60,064 nt of DNA from JAVBMU01 sp031552185 (GCA_031552185.1 JAVBMU010000093.1:1-60064); one strand, 5' to 3'. Shown: positions 51,501 through 59,300, counted from the first letter of the stretch. Numbers and translations: made by a program. The notes: generated by a model from the letters alone, not told the origin.

Positions 51501-52060
51501 GTGGAGACCGTCGTGCGCTGCGGGCCGGCCTGACCCGTGTACAGGGCCGCCGTGATCCCGGCCAGCGCCGGGCGGGTGGTCAGCAGGTCCGTCAGGCGTT
51601 TGGCCTGGTCGTTCGCGAGCGCGTTCATCGGGTAGAGCACGATTGCCTTCAGTCCCGCCCACCCGGCGCGTTTGGCGCGCCGCACGTGGTCGAGGATCGG
51701 GTAGAGGAACGACTCCGTCTTGCCCGAGCCCGTGCCCGTGGTCACCAACGTCGGCTCCGGGCGGCGCGGCGCGCCGTCGGGCCCGAGCGAGGACAGCCGG
51801 CGGAACGCGGCCGCCTGGTGTCCGTAGGGCGGGAAGCCCTCATACCATTCCAGCGCGTCCCGCCAGCCCGGGGCGGCCGGCCGGAACGGCAGGCGCAGCC
51901 GCACGTACGGGCCGCGGAAGAGGCCCGACGACGGCGAGCGCAGAAAGTCCTCCAACGACGCGCGGGTGCTCGCGTCGGCCAGCGCGAACGTGGTGCCGAG
52001 ATACTCCAGCAGCGCGCCGCGCAGTTGCTCGGCCTGGGCGACCGGAAGCAGCTCGCTCAC
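45503..52060 (-). CDS. Giant COG1205/DruE-like helicase with DUF1998 and nuclease-like domain
   Basis: A 2185-residue SF2 helicase. Motif I is TGTGSGKT (108-115), motif II DEFH (238-241), SAT near 295, and QRVGRAGR near 1117. Zinc-knuckle cysteine pairs occur in YCRHCG, CPSCGQ, CLACAACG, CPACGY/CPRCAE and VCEQCG. A DUF1998/MZB-type cluster CPCQAEGRLACERC lies near 1700. From about 1820, KPDFVL, IYTDGLRYHA and KRQALRDVGYQVLAFVWDDV fit a PD-(D/E)XK/DUF559-like fold. A further 200-residue domain ends the protein. Size and order match DruE of Druantia and MrfA-type relatives. The start GTG at 52060 has a leaderless TAGGTT. It is first in an operon with the UvrD helicase. Confidence 0.85.
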   Translation of the reverse strand: MSELLPVAQAEQLRGALLEYLGTTFALADASTRASLEDFLRSPSSGLFRGPYVRLRLPFRPAAPGWRDALEWYEGFPPYGHQAAAFRRLSSLGPDGAPRRPEPTLVTTGTGSGKTESFLYPILDHVRRAKRAGWAGLKAIVLYPMNALANDQAKRLTDLLTTRPALAGITAALYTGQAGPQRTTVSTAGLITDRSVIRDSPPDILLTNYKMLDQLLLRSADAKLWSASALSLQYLVLDEFHTYNGAQGTDVAMLLRRLGLALKAHWPAAPAALAAAGLTAPDLARPLGRVTPVATSATLGGDGDPATMLDFARTIFGEDFPPDAVVTESRLSLAEWVGDARKVVAARGIRALDADNIAVGALLPALERARDPRAIARTVLSHLYRFAPADADYVDPSGPPADLSTDSPEDLLTLAKAHPLVSDPHTGLAAAAREAVDVSDLARAVFRPSSEPAWEERSQAALTAVLSALTHIRKEAGRGALSVDVHLWTRELTRLNRAASGVAQFSWQDEGVVVEDADGAGEEGGRAGGRSFPAIYCRHCGRSGWGVVLAPTGTDLDPRDADIRGRHLRSDDRFRPLIHAPAEGEQAEAGESVSNLWWFLAHERRLTAKAPTGDDVDGAVLPVLSHPMDDAGARPARDDDCPSCGQRDGIRFLGSAIATLLSVTLSSLFGTPGLDPAEKKALVFTDSVQDAAHRAGFVQARSHALTLRAVIRQAMSDQPTDLATLIQRMIDQAGDDPKRRYRLLPPDLAEREKFATFWQGDTQAKVHYTVRHRVRRRLALDVLMEFGLRSAVGRTLAATGSAVAEARAEPSVLLAAARAALTEPDRQGILAGFEPTDAGLLAWVRGVLEHMRRHGAIHHEWFKKFREEDGNRWWLTGGRPGRRDGMPGFGRGLSAPGFPRVGGAVVTTAGTKRAGEDLEPVGSPRGWYAAWTAKCLRAEPAEAAVLARLLLKHLARLDVVGTTLSSSGGTTFHLTPESVVVQAVDLPALAAGQLCLACAACGSTLPGTPAVVDQLLGAPCLVARCTGTLARHAVFDNFYRRMYEEADPARVVAREHTSMLDDEVRLEYEQAFKSPDPAPNAPNVLVATPTLELGIDIGELSTVLLSSLPRSVASYLQRVGRAGRQTGSALALAFVTARGDQLPRFAKPTDVLNGAVRPPTTYLDAEEILRRQYFASLADELARRPGAPHPRTASEALGSSEPGTFLGAVIALADAEGPALLDRFLAGFPDLSPAVEQRLRAWALPGLAPTGGSTPSDLARRSHEASIAWRTRMEGLAHRELEIQAALSAPDGLRVRADSPAATEADERARRTAEAAVKLTQYQRAEASSEHWVGVLEEYGLLPNYTLVDDSVSLEVSLSWMDPDTQEYRTEHMELSRGSAQALRDFAPGATFYARGYAIQIDALDLGRSEHAVRTWACCPACGYTQDVTDADAPGAEPAPARCPRCAEAGVADVAQRIEVVALQRVTSVIRREEATIDDRSDERRRERYTIRTLADVDPHAPGGRQWFVEDYGFGVRYQRQMRIRWLNLGRDSAHGATLQLAGQPHDVALFRVCEQCGKLDTSTGTNRAAEHRPWCPLRKAGTEQVRTVALARSLTTEGLVLRLPVSVTLGDEFALPSLRTALLLALQMRMGGEPDHLDVTEIVDPSPAAGAPTGALLVHDVVRGGTGYLAELAEHRALWGMLRSAWDYLQACPCQAEGRLACERCLLPYARPHEVDRVSRSAAARHLRAILLGGASIDAQAEVPAACEWTITVAEPEVADPESHLELLFRKALLERLQRLGATVAEKPGPSGNTWSITMPGGALWRLEPQVLVHEAGTKPDFVLTSDRPGIPRTAIYTDGLRYHAGAGVNRLADDAAKRQALRDVGYQVLAFVWDDVAPTGRSGAAGSGAGGGSGAADPSAPVPWLHPQAAEVVLAEAKDRLSPAALRLVTAPALDLLTQWIERPDVRAREQLAQWLPMLFARSVTPAFVNSDVALPTVALGALDHESPAKGIRYGGTWVQDTLGVAIRQFVGETTEIAVVLDDADDAVGPDHKAAWREWLHLANLLNFRAATPTSIGTRSMLTGTRPAGATSSLEAAERASHVEDELTRRLAKAPDWRNAAEYATSAERELLIAVLDLAELGIEAPTIGDEFGDGVPLSLAWADRMVTVEFADLSPEIRGELRARGWTVVDAEPAAIRAALIR

Positions 52061-52066
52061 AGGAAG

Positions 52067-52072
52067 AACCTA
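52067..52072 (-). promoter_or_regulatory. Leaderless -10 element of the giant helicase operon
   Basis: On the minus strand TAGGTT is followed by 6 nt and then GTG at 52060. Confidence 0.5.
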
Positions 52073-52164
52073 CAGGTCAGCGGTGACAAAGGGCATAGGC
52101 GGTGGATTCGGGTTGGTACGTGTCGGCGTCGGCGCCCCGCCCGCCGCGATCGGCCGGCCGCTGC

Positions 52165-52200
52165 TAACCTGTCGGAGGCCGTGCGAGCGTGAGGAGGTGG
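52165..52200 (+). promoter_or_regulatory. -10 element and strong ribosome binding site of a leader ORF
   Basis: TAACCT (52165-52170) matches TANNNT. GAGGAGG (52191-52197) is one of the best ribosome binding sites in the window and is 8 nt before a GTG at 52206. Confidence 0.5.
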
Positions 52201-52205
52201 GAACC

Positions 52206-52259
52206 GTGAACGTTGCAGTGACGTGGGCGCTCCCCTCCGGGGCCGCGGCGGGACGGTAG
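52206..52259 (+). CDS. 17-residue leader peptide ORF
   Basis: GTG at 52206 encodes MNVAVTWALPSGAAAGR and stops at TAG 52257-52259. The strong ribosome binding site upstream, and an RNA hairpin that includes the second half of the ORF, suggest a regulatory leader for the alpha/beta-hydrolase gene starting at 52305. No run of one amino acid points to a known attenuation system. Confidence 0.45.
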   Translation: MNVAVTWALPSGAAAGR

Positions 52260-52275
52260 ATCGTCCGGGAGCGCC
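52226..52275 (+). promoter_or_regulatory. Hairpin overlapping the leader ORF
   Basis: A 9-bp outer stem (52226-52234 with 52267-52275) encloses a 5-bp hairpin (52251-52255 with 52262-52266). An alternative CCCC/GGGG hairpin (52232-52235 with 52239-52242) is mutually exclusive with the outer stem. Ribosomes on the leader ORF would open the outer stem. Confidence 0.45.
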
Positions 52276-52304
52276 GTCCGCAGGCACTTCCGAGAGGCAC
52301 GATC

Positions 52305-53027
52305 ATGCGATTCACCTCCGAACAGCTTCTCGACGACGGCGTCCTCGAACGTGACTTCGCCGTCGGCGACGTCCCCGGCGTCCTGTGGACGCGCGGAGCG
52401 GAGCCCGCCCCGCTGATTCTGATCGGCCACCCGGGCGGCTTCCACAAGCGGTTGCCCAGGGTGGTGGCCCGGGCACGGTTCTACGCGGCGCGGTACGGCT
52501 TCGCCGTGGCCGCCATCGACGCCCCGGGTTGCGGCGACCGGCCGCGGTCCGACGCCGACCAGCAGATCCGCGCCGACCTGCGCCGGGCGATGCAGGCCGG
52601 GGAGCCGGTCGAGGAGATCTTCGACGCCATGATTCTCCCGATGGTCGACCAGGCCGCCCCCGAATGGCAGGCCACCCTCGACGCGCTCGGGTCGCTGCCC
52701 GAGATCGGCGACCGGGTCGGGTACGAGGGGCTGAACGTGACCGGCATCCGACTCGCGGCGATCGAGCCGCGGATCCGGGCCGTCGTCCTGTTCGGTATGA
52801 CGTTCGTGCCGGAGCGCCTGCGCGCCGAGGCCGGCAGGCTTTCCGTGCCGCTGCTGTTCCTGATGCAGTGGGACGACGAGGGCAACGACCGGCAGGCCGC
52901 GCTCGACGTGTTCGACGCCATCGGCAGCCGGGAGAAGACCCTGCACGCGAACCTGGGCGGGCATACCGGCACGCCGTGGTTCGAACTCGACGACTCCGCG
53001 CGGTTCTTCACGCGGAACCTGAGGTAG
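52305..53027 (+). CDS. Alpha/beta-hydrolase-like protein with altered nucleophile elbow
   Basis: A 240-residue protein of the dienelactone hydrolase/FrsA-like alpha/beta-hydrolase group. LILIGHPGGFHKR supplies the oxyanion region. The Asp (FLMQWDDE) and His (LGGHTGTPWFE) of the triad are in their usual places. The nucleophile elbow, normally GxSxG in a phrase like GYWGLSMGT, reads GYEGLNVTG, so the catalytic Ser appears to be Asn. This suggests an inactive or repurposed enzyme. ATG at 52305 has CGAGAGG upstream. It is divergent from the giant helicase operon and preceded by a leader ORF. A transposase remnant begins directly after it. Confidence 0.75.
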   Translation: MRFTSEQLLDDGVLERDFAVGDVPGVLWTRGAEPAPLILIGHPGGFHKRLPRVVARARFYAARYGFAVAAIDAPGCGDRPRSDADQQIRADLRRAMQAGEPVEEIFDAMILPMVDQAAPEWQATLDALGSLPEIGDRVGYEGLNVTGIRLAAIEPRIRAVVLFGMTFVPERLRAEAGRLSVPLLFLMQWDDEGNDRQAALDVFDAIGSREKTLHANLGGHTGTPWFELDDSARFFTRNLR

Positions 53028-53035
53028 GCACTCCA

Positions 53036-53285
53036 GGAGGCGAACGCTGGGTAGCGGACTTCACCTACGTGTCGACCTGGTCGGGGTGGGTCTACGTCGC
53101 ATTCGTGATCGACGCCCACGCCCGGCGGTTCACCGGATGGCGCACCGAACCGGATGCTCCCGAGGCTGCGCATGCGCCCCGGCCTTGCCGAGGACCTGCG
53201 CCGCGACCGCGGCTGGGTCACCGTCAACGCCGTCGCCGACCTGCACCCGGATCGGAAGCGGAATCCGCGCCGGACCATAAAGTCG
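53036..53285 (+). mobile_element. IS3-family transposase remnants, rearranged
   Basis: From 53042 a frame reads ERWVADFTYVSTWSGWVYVA then FVIDAHARRFTGWR, the start of the DDE integrase core of IS3-family OrfB including its first catalytic Asp. A second piece in another frame, about 53199-53279, reads RRDRGWVTVNAVADLHPDRK and resembles the HTH_21 region that normally precedes the DDE core. The order is therefore reversed, as after deletion between tandem copies. No terminal repeats were found. Confidence 0.65.
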
Positions 53286-53291
53286 GTCGGG

Positions 53292-54224
53292 TCAGGGCGT
53301 TGCCAGGGTTCGGCGGATCTCCTGTGCCAGTGCCTGATCGCCTGCCGCGATGAAGCGCCGTCGTCGGCCCATGGCGGCCTCGATCCGGTCGAGGGTGTCG
53401 AATCCCAGGTCGAGCCCGAGCAGGTTGCCGTCGGGGTCGATGACCGTTCCTCCGGCGGCGGCGAGCACGTAGTGCCCAGGGGCAAGGTCCCACAGCGCGA
53501 ATCCCTTGGCGATCTCCAGGCTCGCGTCGCTGAATCCTGCTGCGACGTGGCACAGGCTGACCGAGCCGAAGTCGACCCCGATCCTTCCTTTCCGGTTCCC
53601 GTCGGTGCCCGGCGCGCCGAGCGCGTCCAGAAATGCGTGCCGGGCGGCGAGCACGCGAAAGCGTTCGGTTGGGCGCATCGAGTAGTTGGTGACGAGGGAC
53701 TCGGCCAGGGCCACACCCCGAGTGGGGCGCAGGGCGTGGCGGTCCCCGTCCGAGGTGATCAGATACGCCCGTTCACCTCCGGCTCGGTCGCGCTCGGCCA
53801 CGTAGAACCGAGCATGGTGGTAGATGTCCCCGATGATCGCGGCCACCGGCCTGCGCAGCGACCGCGAGTAGACCATCAGGTGCGTGTAGCCGTGCAACGC
53901 CCGGACCGCGAGTTCACTGGTATCCAGCGGGTCCACCAGGACGACGAGTTCGGGATCGGGGTCGGGCCCGACGACGGCCGGGTCCGCCTCCTCGGATGCG
54001 TAGACGAACGACGGGAGGAAGTCCGTGACCAGTTCGCGGTAGCGTCGGTGCGCCCACATGTCGAACTCGGACAGAAAGTTGTCCTCGTGGCGGGAATTGC
54101 GCCGTTCGTGGCGGGCTCCGGTCACAGCCGCGGTGATCAGACGGGGCCTGATCTCGTCCATCACCGCCTCGACGGCCCTGATGAGGTGTCCGGTCAGGCC
54201 GGGATGCAGGTTCTCGGTGCTCAT
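53292..54224 (-). CDS. Inositol monophosphatase superfamily protein
   Basis: A 310-residue Mg-dependent phosphatase-like protein. The family motifs are SEE (in YASEEAD, about 86), DPLDTSEL (about 106; usually DPLDGT) and WDLAPGHYVLAAAGG (about 250-264) with the third metal Asp. The G-to-T change in DPLDGT may alter the active site. ATG at 54224 with GGAGAA upstream is chosen over a frame open to 54326. It is the last gene of the gntR-GNAT-ORF67-IMPase operon, 22 nt after the 67-residue ORF. The substrate is unknown. Confidence 0.8.
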   Translation of the reverse strand: MSTENLHPGLTGHLIRAVEAVMDEIRPRLITAAVTGARHERRNSRHEDNFLSEFDMWAHRRYRELVTDFLPSFVYASEEADPAVVGPDPDPELVVLVDPLDTSELAVRALHGYTHLMVYSRSLRRPVAAIIGDIYHHARFYVAERDRAGGERAYLITSDGDRHALRPTRGVALAESLVTNYSMRPTERFRVLAARHAFLDALGAPGTDGNRKGRIGVDFGSVSLCHVAAGFSDASLEIAKGFALWDLAPGHYVLAAAGGTVIDPDGNLLGLDLGFDTLDRIEAAMGRRRRFIAAGDQALAQEIRRTLATP

Positions 54225-54246
54225 CCGGTTCTCCGTTCCCCGTGCG

Positions 54247-54450
54247 TCATCGCAGTTCCAGCGGTGGTTCGATCCCGGGCGAGCGCATCGTGGCGGCAAT
54301 GAACACGGCGCGGAAGTCGGCCGCACGGATGATGCTCGCCGCGGTGAGGTCGTCGAGGCAGGCGATGCGCAGGTCCGGCGCGTTGGTCAGCGCGCCGAAG
54401 ACGGCGAAGTACAGTTCCGCGCCCTGGTAGTGCGAGGCCCGGGTGCTCAC
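54247..54450 (-). CDS. 67-residue protein of unknown function
   Basis: GTG at 54450 overlaps the GNAT stop in GTGA, so it is translationally coupled. The sequence (MSTRASHYQGAELYFAVFGA, NAPDLRIACLDDLTAASIIR, RAADFRAVFIAAT) looks like a compact alpha/beta protein without membrane segments or Cys clusters. I do not recognise it. The overlap and its place in a four-gene operon support it as real. Confidence 0.65.
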   Translation of the reverse strand: MSTRASHYQGAELYFAVFGALTNAPDLRIACLDDLTAASIIRAADFRAVFIAATMRSPGIEPPLELR

Positions 54451-54974
54451 CCACCATTACCCAATTGCCGGGCCAGGAACACGGCCGTGATGGTCCGGCC
54501 GTCGCCGTAGGGATGGTCGCCTTCGCCGATGACCTGGAAACCGAGGCGGGCGTAGAGACGCCGGGCGTCGACGTCCTTGGTCATGACGTCGAGAGCGACG
54601 GACTTGCGGAGTTCGTTGGCTTTCGCGATGGCTGCGTCCATGAGCGCCCTGCCGAGGCCGAGCCTGCGGCTGTTGGGATCGACGAACAGGCGCGCGATGA
54701 TCGCGAGTGCGCCCGCCTCATCGCCGGTGCCGGCGCGCCAGGCCTTCGTCAGGTCGTCCCCGTCGCTGGGGTGGACCAGGGCGACGTGTCCGACCGGTAC
54801 GCCATCCACGGTGGCGGTCCAGCAGCCGAAGGCATCGTGCATGGTGAGCCAGCCCTGCGGGTCGTCGATCCCCTCGACCGGGTAACCGTCGACGGCGTGG
54901 ACTCGGACAAGTACCTTGGCGAGTGCCGGAAGGTCGGAATCAGCGCGCGGGCGGACAACGATTCGCGGGTTCAC
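54447..54974 (-). CDS. GNAT family N-acetyltransferase
   Basis: A 175-residue acetyl-CoA-dependent acetyltransferase. Strands beta1-beta4 lead to ALAIIARLFVDPNSRRLGLGRALM (about 91-114), with the pyrophosphate loop RRLGLG, then VALDVMTKDVDARRLYARLGF, the motif B region. GTG at 54974 overlaps the gntR stop by 4 nt (GTGA); a longer frame to 55079 lies inside gntR and is rejected. The acceptor is unknown; with GntR and IMPase next to it, small sugar- or aminoglycoside-like substrates are one possibility. Confidence 0.85.
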   Translation of the reverse strand: MNPRIVVRPRADSDLPALAKVLVRVHAVDGYPVEGIDDPQGWLTMHDAFGCWTATVDGVPVGHVALVHPSDGDDLTKAWRAGTGDEAGALAIIARLFVDPNSRRLGLGRALMDAAIAKANELRKSVALDVMTKDVDARRLYARLGFQVIGEGDHPYGDGRTITAVFLARQLGNGG

Positions 54975-55756
54975 CGGTCCTCCACCGGCATGTCGTAGTC
55001 GAGACCCATGAAGTCGGCGCGCATCACAAACCGGGTGACCTCGAACGGGTTCTTGTCCGCGTCCATGCCCGTGTGCCAAAGGTCGATGACGGGCACGCCC
55101 TCGGGGATCGCGAGTCCCTTCGCCTCATCGGGGGTCGGCATTCTGGCCGAGATCTCCTCGCGAATGATCGCGAGTTCGCGCCCGAGATCGGCGAACCTGC
55201 CGTAGACGCTGCCGACTCCGAGAGAGTCGAAGTGTCCGAGCGGGCTGTCGACTACCAGGGACCAGGGGGCGAAGGTGAGGCCGAGCTGCATCGGCTCGTC
55301 GTCGGCGTAGTACCAGTTCTCCCGGCGGACGACCGGGGTTCCTTCGGCGATTCGAAGGCGCTTCGCCACGTCGGCATCGGCCGGCACCTGCTCGACGGAT
55401 CGGCAGTCAACCCGCGGTGTGCGCCCTTGCGCCTCGACTTCGGCACGATAGGGTGCCTTGCCGGACTTCAGACGTAGCTCGCGGGTATACCGCTGCCGCC
55501 CGAACCGAATCAGCCTGGGCTTCGCTCGGACGAACACACCTCGGCCGTGCTCGGCGCGAACCAAGCCCTCTTGAGCCAGAAGCCGCACCGCCTCGCGCGC
55601 CGTGTTCCGAGCGACGCCGTGCTGCTCGGCAAGGGTCCGCTCTGATGGCAACTTGTCGCCGGGACCGAGGACGCCGGACGTGATCGCCTCGCGGAGACTC
55701 TGAGCGAGCACGCGACTGGGCGCGCAGGGTCCCTGCGTCGTGCCCCGTCCGGTCAC
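54971..55756 (-). CDS. GntR family regulator with UTRA domain (HutC subfamily)
   Basis: A 261-residue repressor. The N-terminal winged helix (about 15-75) has LREAITSGVLGPGDKLPSER and GVARNTAREAVRLLAQEGLV; the UTRA ligand domain (about 95-255) contains TPVVRRENWYYADDEPMQLG and VPVIDLWHTGMD. The GTG at 55756 is chosen from TATACT 6 nt upstream (leaderless); an ATG at 55801 would include the promoter. It heads an operon in which each of the first two junctions overlaps in GTGA. Autoregulation is likely but no clear operator palindrome was found beyond TGGC-TTAT-GCCA near 55777. Confidence 0.87.
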   Translation of the reverse strand: MTGRGTTQGPCAPSRVLAQSLREAITSGVLGPGDKLPSERTLAEQHGVARNTAREAVRLLAQEGLVRAEHGRGVFVRAKPRLIRFGRQRYTRELRLKSGKAPYRAEVEAQGRTPRVDCRSVEQVPADADVAKRLRIAEGTPVVRRENWYYADDEPMQLGLTFAPWSLVVDSPLGHFDSLGVGSVYGRFADLGRELAIIREEISARMPTPDEAKGLAIPEGVPVIDLWHTGMDADKNPFEVTRFVMRADFMGLDYDMPVEDR

Positions 55757-56367
55757 AGCTGAAGTATATCGAACTGGCTTATGCCACGCTCTTGACTCCA
55801 CCGACTCCAGCCTGTTGTATGGCTACTGGCTCAAGCCAGCCTGGTTCCGGGGTCGATTTCGTGGTGAAGTTCGCTTCCGTTCGGCCTGTGACCGGTGAGC
55901 CTTCCAGGTCACATCGACAACGGCGACGTTGAGCCCGGTCGGGGCTCGGGTGGGAGGAAGTAGATGATGCCGCCAGAACCGCAGGGACCCACCCCGTGGG
56001 CCTTACCGCTGCAACTCCGGTTTCCAGGGCGGTCCCGTCGCGGACCGGACCGATGAACCTCGCGGCTTCGCCTTCGTCTCCGTAGACCCGCATGTCGTTC
56101 CGGGAGGGTGCCTGGATGTTCGCATCGGGTAACCCCGCTGGCGGGCACTGGCAGTGAGCCTGGCGAGGGCAACGTTAGTTGTTCTGATCGGTAGAGCCGA
56201 GAGTTCCGTGCAGGGCGAACGACCTCGGTCCGGAGCCCGCGGCCCCGGCGGCCGGGCGCTACCGCCGGATCTCGGTGCAATGCCAGTGATCTGGGGCCGG
56301 CGTCACGTCCCGCCGGGCGCGAAGTGGCCCGGATTCGGGTTGAGGCCGTGGGCGACTTTGCGTTCGG
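55757..56367. other. Intergenic region with promoter and a doubtful ORF
   Basis: TATACT (55763-55768, minus strand) is the -10 of gntR. A minus-strand frame from ATG 56093 (MRVYGDEGEAARFIGPVRDG and onward) and an overlapping frame ending IIYFLPPEPRPGSTSPLSM have some protein-like composition. They may be one decayed small gene, but there is no recognisable family. Nothing else was found between here and the methyltransferase stop. Confidence 0.3.
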
Positions 56368-59300
56368 CTAGTGCAGGCGGCGTTCGAATTCGGCGTAGGC
56401 GACGCGGAAGTCGTGTTCGCGGTCGAGGCGGACGAATGGGAGTTCGTAGGTGTACGCGATGCCGCTGCCGGGGTGGACGGCGGTGCGTTCCTCGGCCGTG
56501 GTGGCGTCGCCCCTGCGCTTCCAGACCTGCTGGACCGAGGTCGGGACGAGGCGGCCGTTGGCGTCGTAGCGGTCGCGGTTCCGGTCGTAGCCGTAGAGCA
56601 CGGGGAATTGGGTGCGGTAAATGGTGCAGAGTTCGTCCGCGGTGATGCCGAGGGATATCGCGACCAGGACGTCGATTTCGAGCAATGCTTGGCGGCGGTC
56701 CTCCGCAGAGCGTAGGGGGACCTCGGGGCTCCAGTCTTCGTCGCTCGCTCCCAGCGACGGGCGGGAACTGCGCGGTCTGCCTCCCGCCCAGGAACCGTCG
56801 GCGAAAGTCTGGTCGAATGCCGACTGCCAGAGGGCGGCATAGGCGCGTGTCAGACAGTTGAGCCGCAGCGCCCGGAGAAGAATGGAGGGGCTGCAGCGCG
56901 AGTCGTCCACGAACGGCAGCCGCTCGAACTGGGGTCCGCCAACGTGGCCCTTGGGCGCCGCTCGGATCGCGAAGTCGAGCAGGATGCTGGCGGCGAAACC
57001 TGCGACGACTCCGAGCGCACGAGCATCGACCGACGACGAGCCGGCCGAGAGGACGGTGTGAACGTGCGCGGCGCCGGGCGGGATCAGGGCAGAGATAAAT
57101 GTCCGTTCATTGGCATTTGCGACCATGTTGCGCCACGCCAGGCGGTAGAAGTCGCGGGCGGAGCGGCGGTCGGTCGAGTTGGTGGCAGTGGCGCCAGCCG
57201 CCGAAGCGTCGGGTCCGACCGACCAGTGGGTGTAGGAGGCGTCGTACCTGGTCCGCTCGCCTCGCGGCTTGTAGCTCGTCACCGGGATCGCGTCGGGCGC
57301 CAGTGCTTCCAGATCTACAGGCGACCAGTCGAGCTTGTGGAGCATCGTTTCGTTCGGGTACTTGAAGAACGGCAACCCGATGTGGAGGTTCGGGCCTTGA
57401 AGGATGACGTCGTGCCAGGAAGGCGATGCCCCCCACTCTGCGTCGAAATAGCCCTTCCTTCGATCGATGCTCTCGTCCCATCCGCGGGAGAACTGAAGCC
57501 CGAGCGAGCTGATCCGGGGTGCATGCGCGAGCTTGTCGAGGACGGCGGCGGTTGAACGGTTGACGACGTAGACCATTCGTGATTGGTCCAGCGGGGTGTC
57601 CTCTGACTCCAGCGCGGCATGCCATGTCTTGAGCGTGTCGATTTCGACTCGTTGAATTCGGCTGGCGTGCGGTCGACGATCCCAGTTTCCGGTGGGATCC
57701 TTCAAACCGGGTTCGTCCCCGGAACCGTCGTGCTTGAGCGATCCTTCAATCGTGTCGGGGTGATAGATGTGGTTTGCCTGGATGAACTCCGGCAGACGGG
57801 CTGCCCCGTACACGTGAATACCAAAAGATACCTGATCATGAACCTCAAAGAGGATGAGTTCGTTGACGAACTGCCAGTGCCGCCGGAGCCGGCGATACGT
57901 TGCCGCTCGGAGGAGTCCCGCCTTTTCGTCGGTGAAGTGGGTCTCGGGATGGACGAGGCCAACCATCCCCACCGCCGACGCGTGCTGCCAGGTCTGTTCC
58001 ATGAAGCAGCGGTAGAAGTCGGGCTGCAGCCCCACGAGGTGCGGGTACTGCGCAGCCGAGCCGACGAAGGCAGCCACACCGGCCACGTCGGTGGATCCGC
58101 CGATGACAAGTTCGGCGATCCCCGGCAGTGTCAATGCGAACTCGCGGTGTTTCTTGTCCTCGGCGGCGGTGGACTTGGCCTTGAGTTGCCACCAGGGGTC
58201 GCCCTCGGCCAACAGGGCCTCGGTGTCGGAGCGCGGCCGCACCCACGGCGGGTTCCCGACCTGCAGGTCGAAGCCGCCGCGGTCGGCGAAGACGCGGGCG
58301 AAGTCGAGGTGCCAGTGGAAGAATCCCTGCCGGTCGGCGATGCGTTCGGCGACGCCGAGCCACGGGTGCCGCGCCACCACGGCAGCCGGGTCCTGGGCAC
58401 CGGCGAAGCCGGCGTCGAGGTCCTCGGCGGCTTCGAGGCCGGCCCAGTCGACGGCGTCGGCGAGGGTCTGGTCGCCGCCGCGCCACCTCCGACCGCGACC
58501 GGTCACGGCAGCCTGATGGGAGGCGCCCAGCAGCTCCCGCAACGTCGCGATCCACTCGGCGAGGCTGGGCGGCGCGACGCCGCCGGTGAGGGCGTCGGTG
58601 AGCGGCCAGAACCACAGGGCGCACCAGGCGTCCATGACGCGGCGCAAGCGCCGGTAGGCGCTCCGCGCGTCGGCGAGGTAGGCCTCGACCTGCTCGCGGG
58701 AGACGGCGTCGTCGGCGGGAAGGTCGTCGGCGCCCCAGACGTCGATCCGCCGCCGAATGTGGGATTCGGCGATTCGCAACCGCTCGGTGGCGAAGGCCCA
58801 CAGGGTCTCGACCCGGGCGGCGAGATCAGCCAGGGCATCGGCCTGCTGCTTCGAAGGCGCCACGAGCACGGCCCGGCGCCAGTCCCTGAGGGCCTTGAGC
58901 GCGTCGGGGGCGAGGTCCTTGACCTCCTTGGCGTCGGCGGCGGAGCCCCAGCCGGCGGCGGGAAGGAGGAAATGGTGAATGCCGCCGCCGCCGTCCACCC
59001 CGTCGTCCACGCCGTCGTCCACGCCGTCGTCCACCCCGTCGTCCACCCGAAGCGGCCGGTCCGCCGGAATAGCGGTGAGCCACGCCTTGCGGGCGAGCTG
59101 GTCCCGGCGGAACACGGCGCGCCGGGCGCCGATCAGCGAATTCCCCCGCCGCAGGTGCAGCCCGAACCACGGCGCCTGCAGTCCCTCGCCCATGGTGTCG
59201 AGCCAGAGCGAGATCTCGGCGAGTTCCACGGCGGTGGCGTTGAGGTCGACGCCGTAGACGTTGTGCAGTGCGAGGTAGGCCTTGGTCTTCTGCAACTCGT

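Noticed and set aside
48893..52192. Open frame of 1099 codons antisense to the giant helicase
   Set aside because: The opposite strand carries helicase motifs I, II and VI and zinc clusters in order; this frame is a shadow.
52206..52275. Known riboswitch upstream of the alpha/beta-hydrolase
   Set aside because: The stems and loops match no riboswitch consensus I can recall; kept as an unclassified leader instead.
55779..56093. 104-codon minus-strand ORF between gntR and the methyltransferase
   Set aside because: It overlaps the gntR promoter and start, has no recognisable domain and only partly protein-like composition; recorded only as a doubtful ORF.
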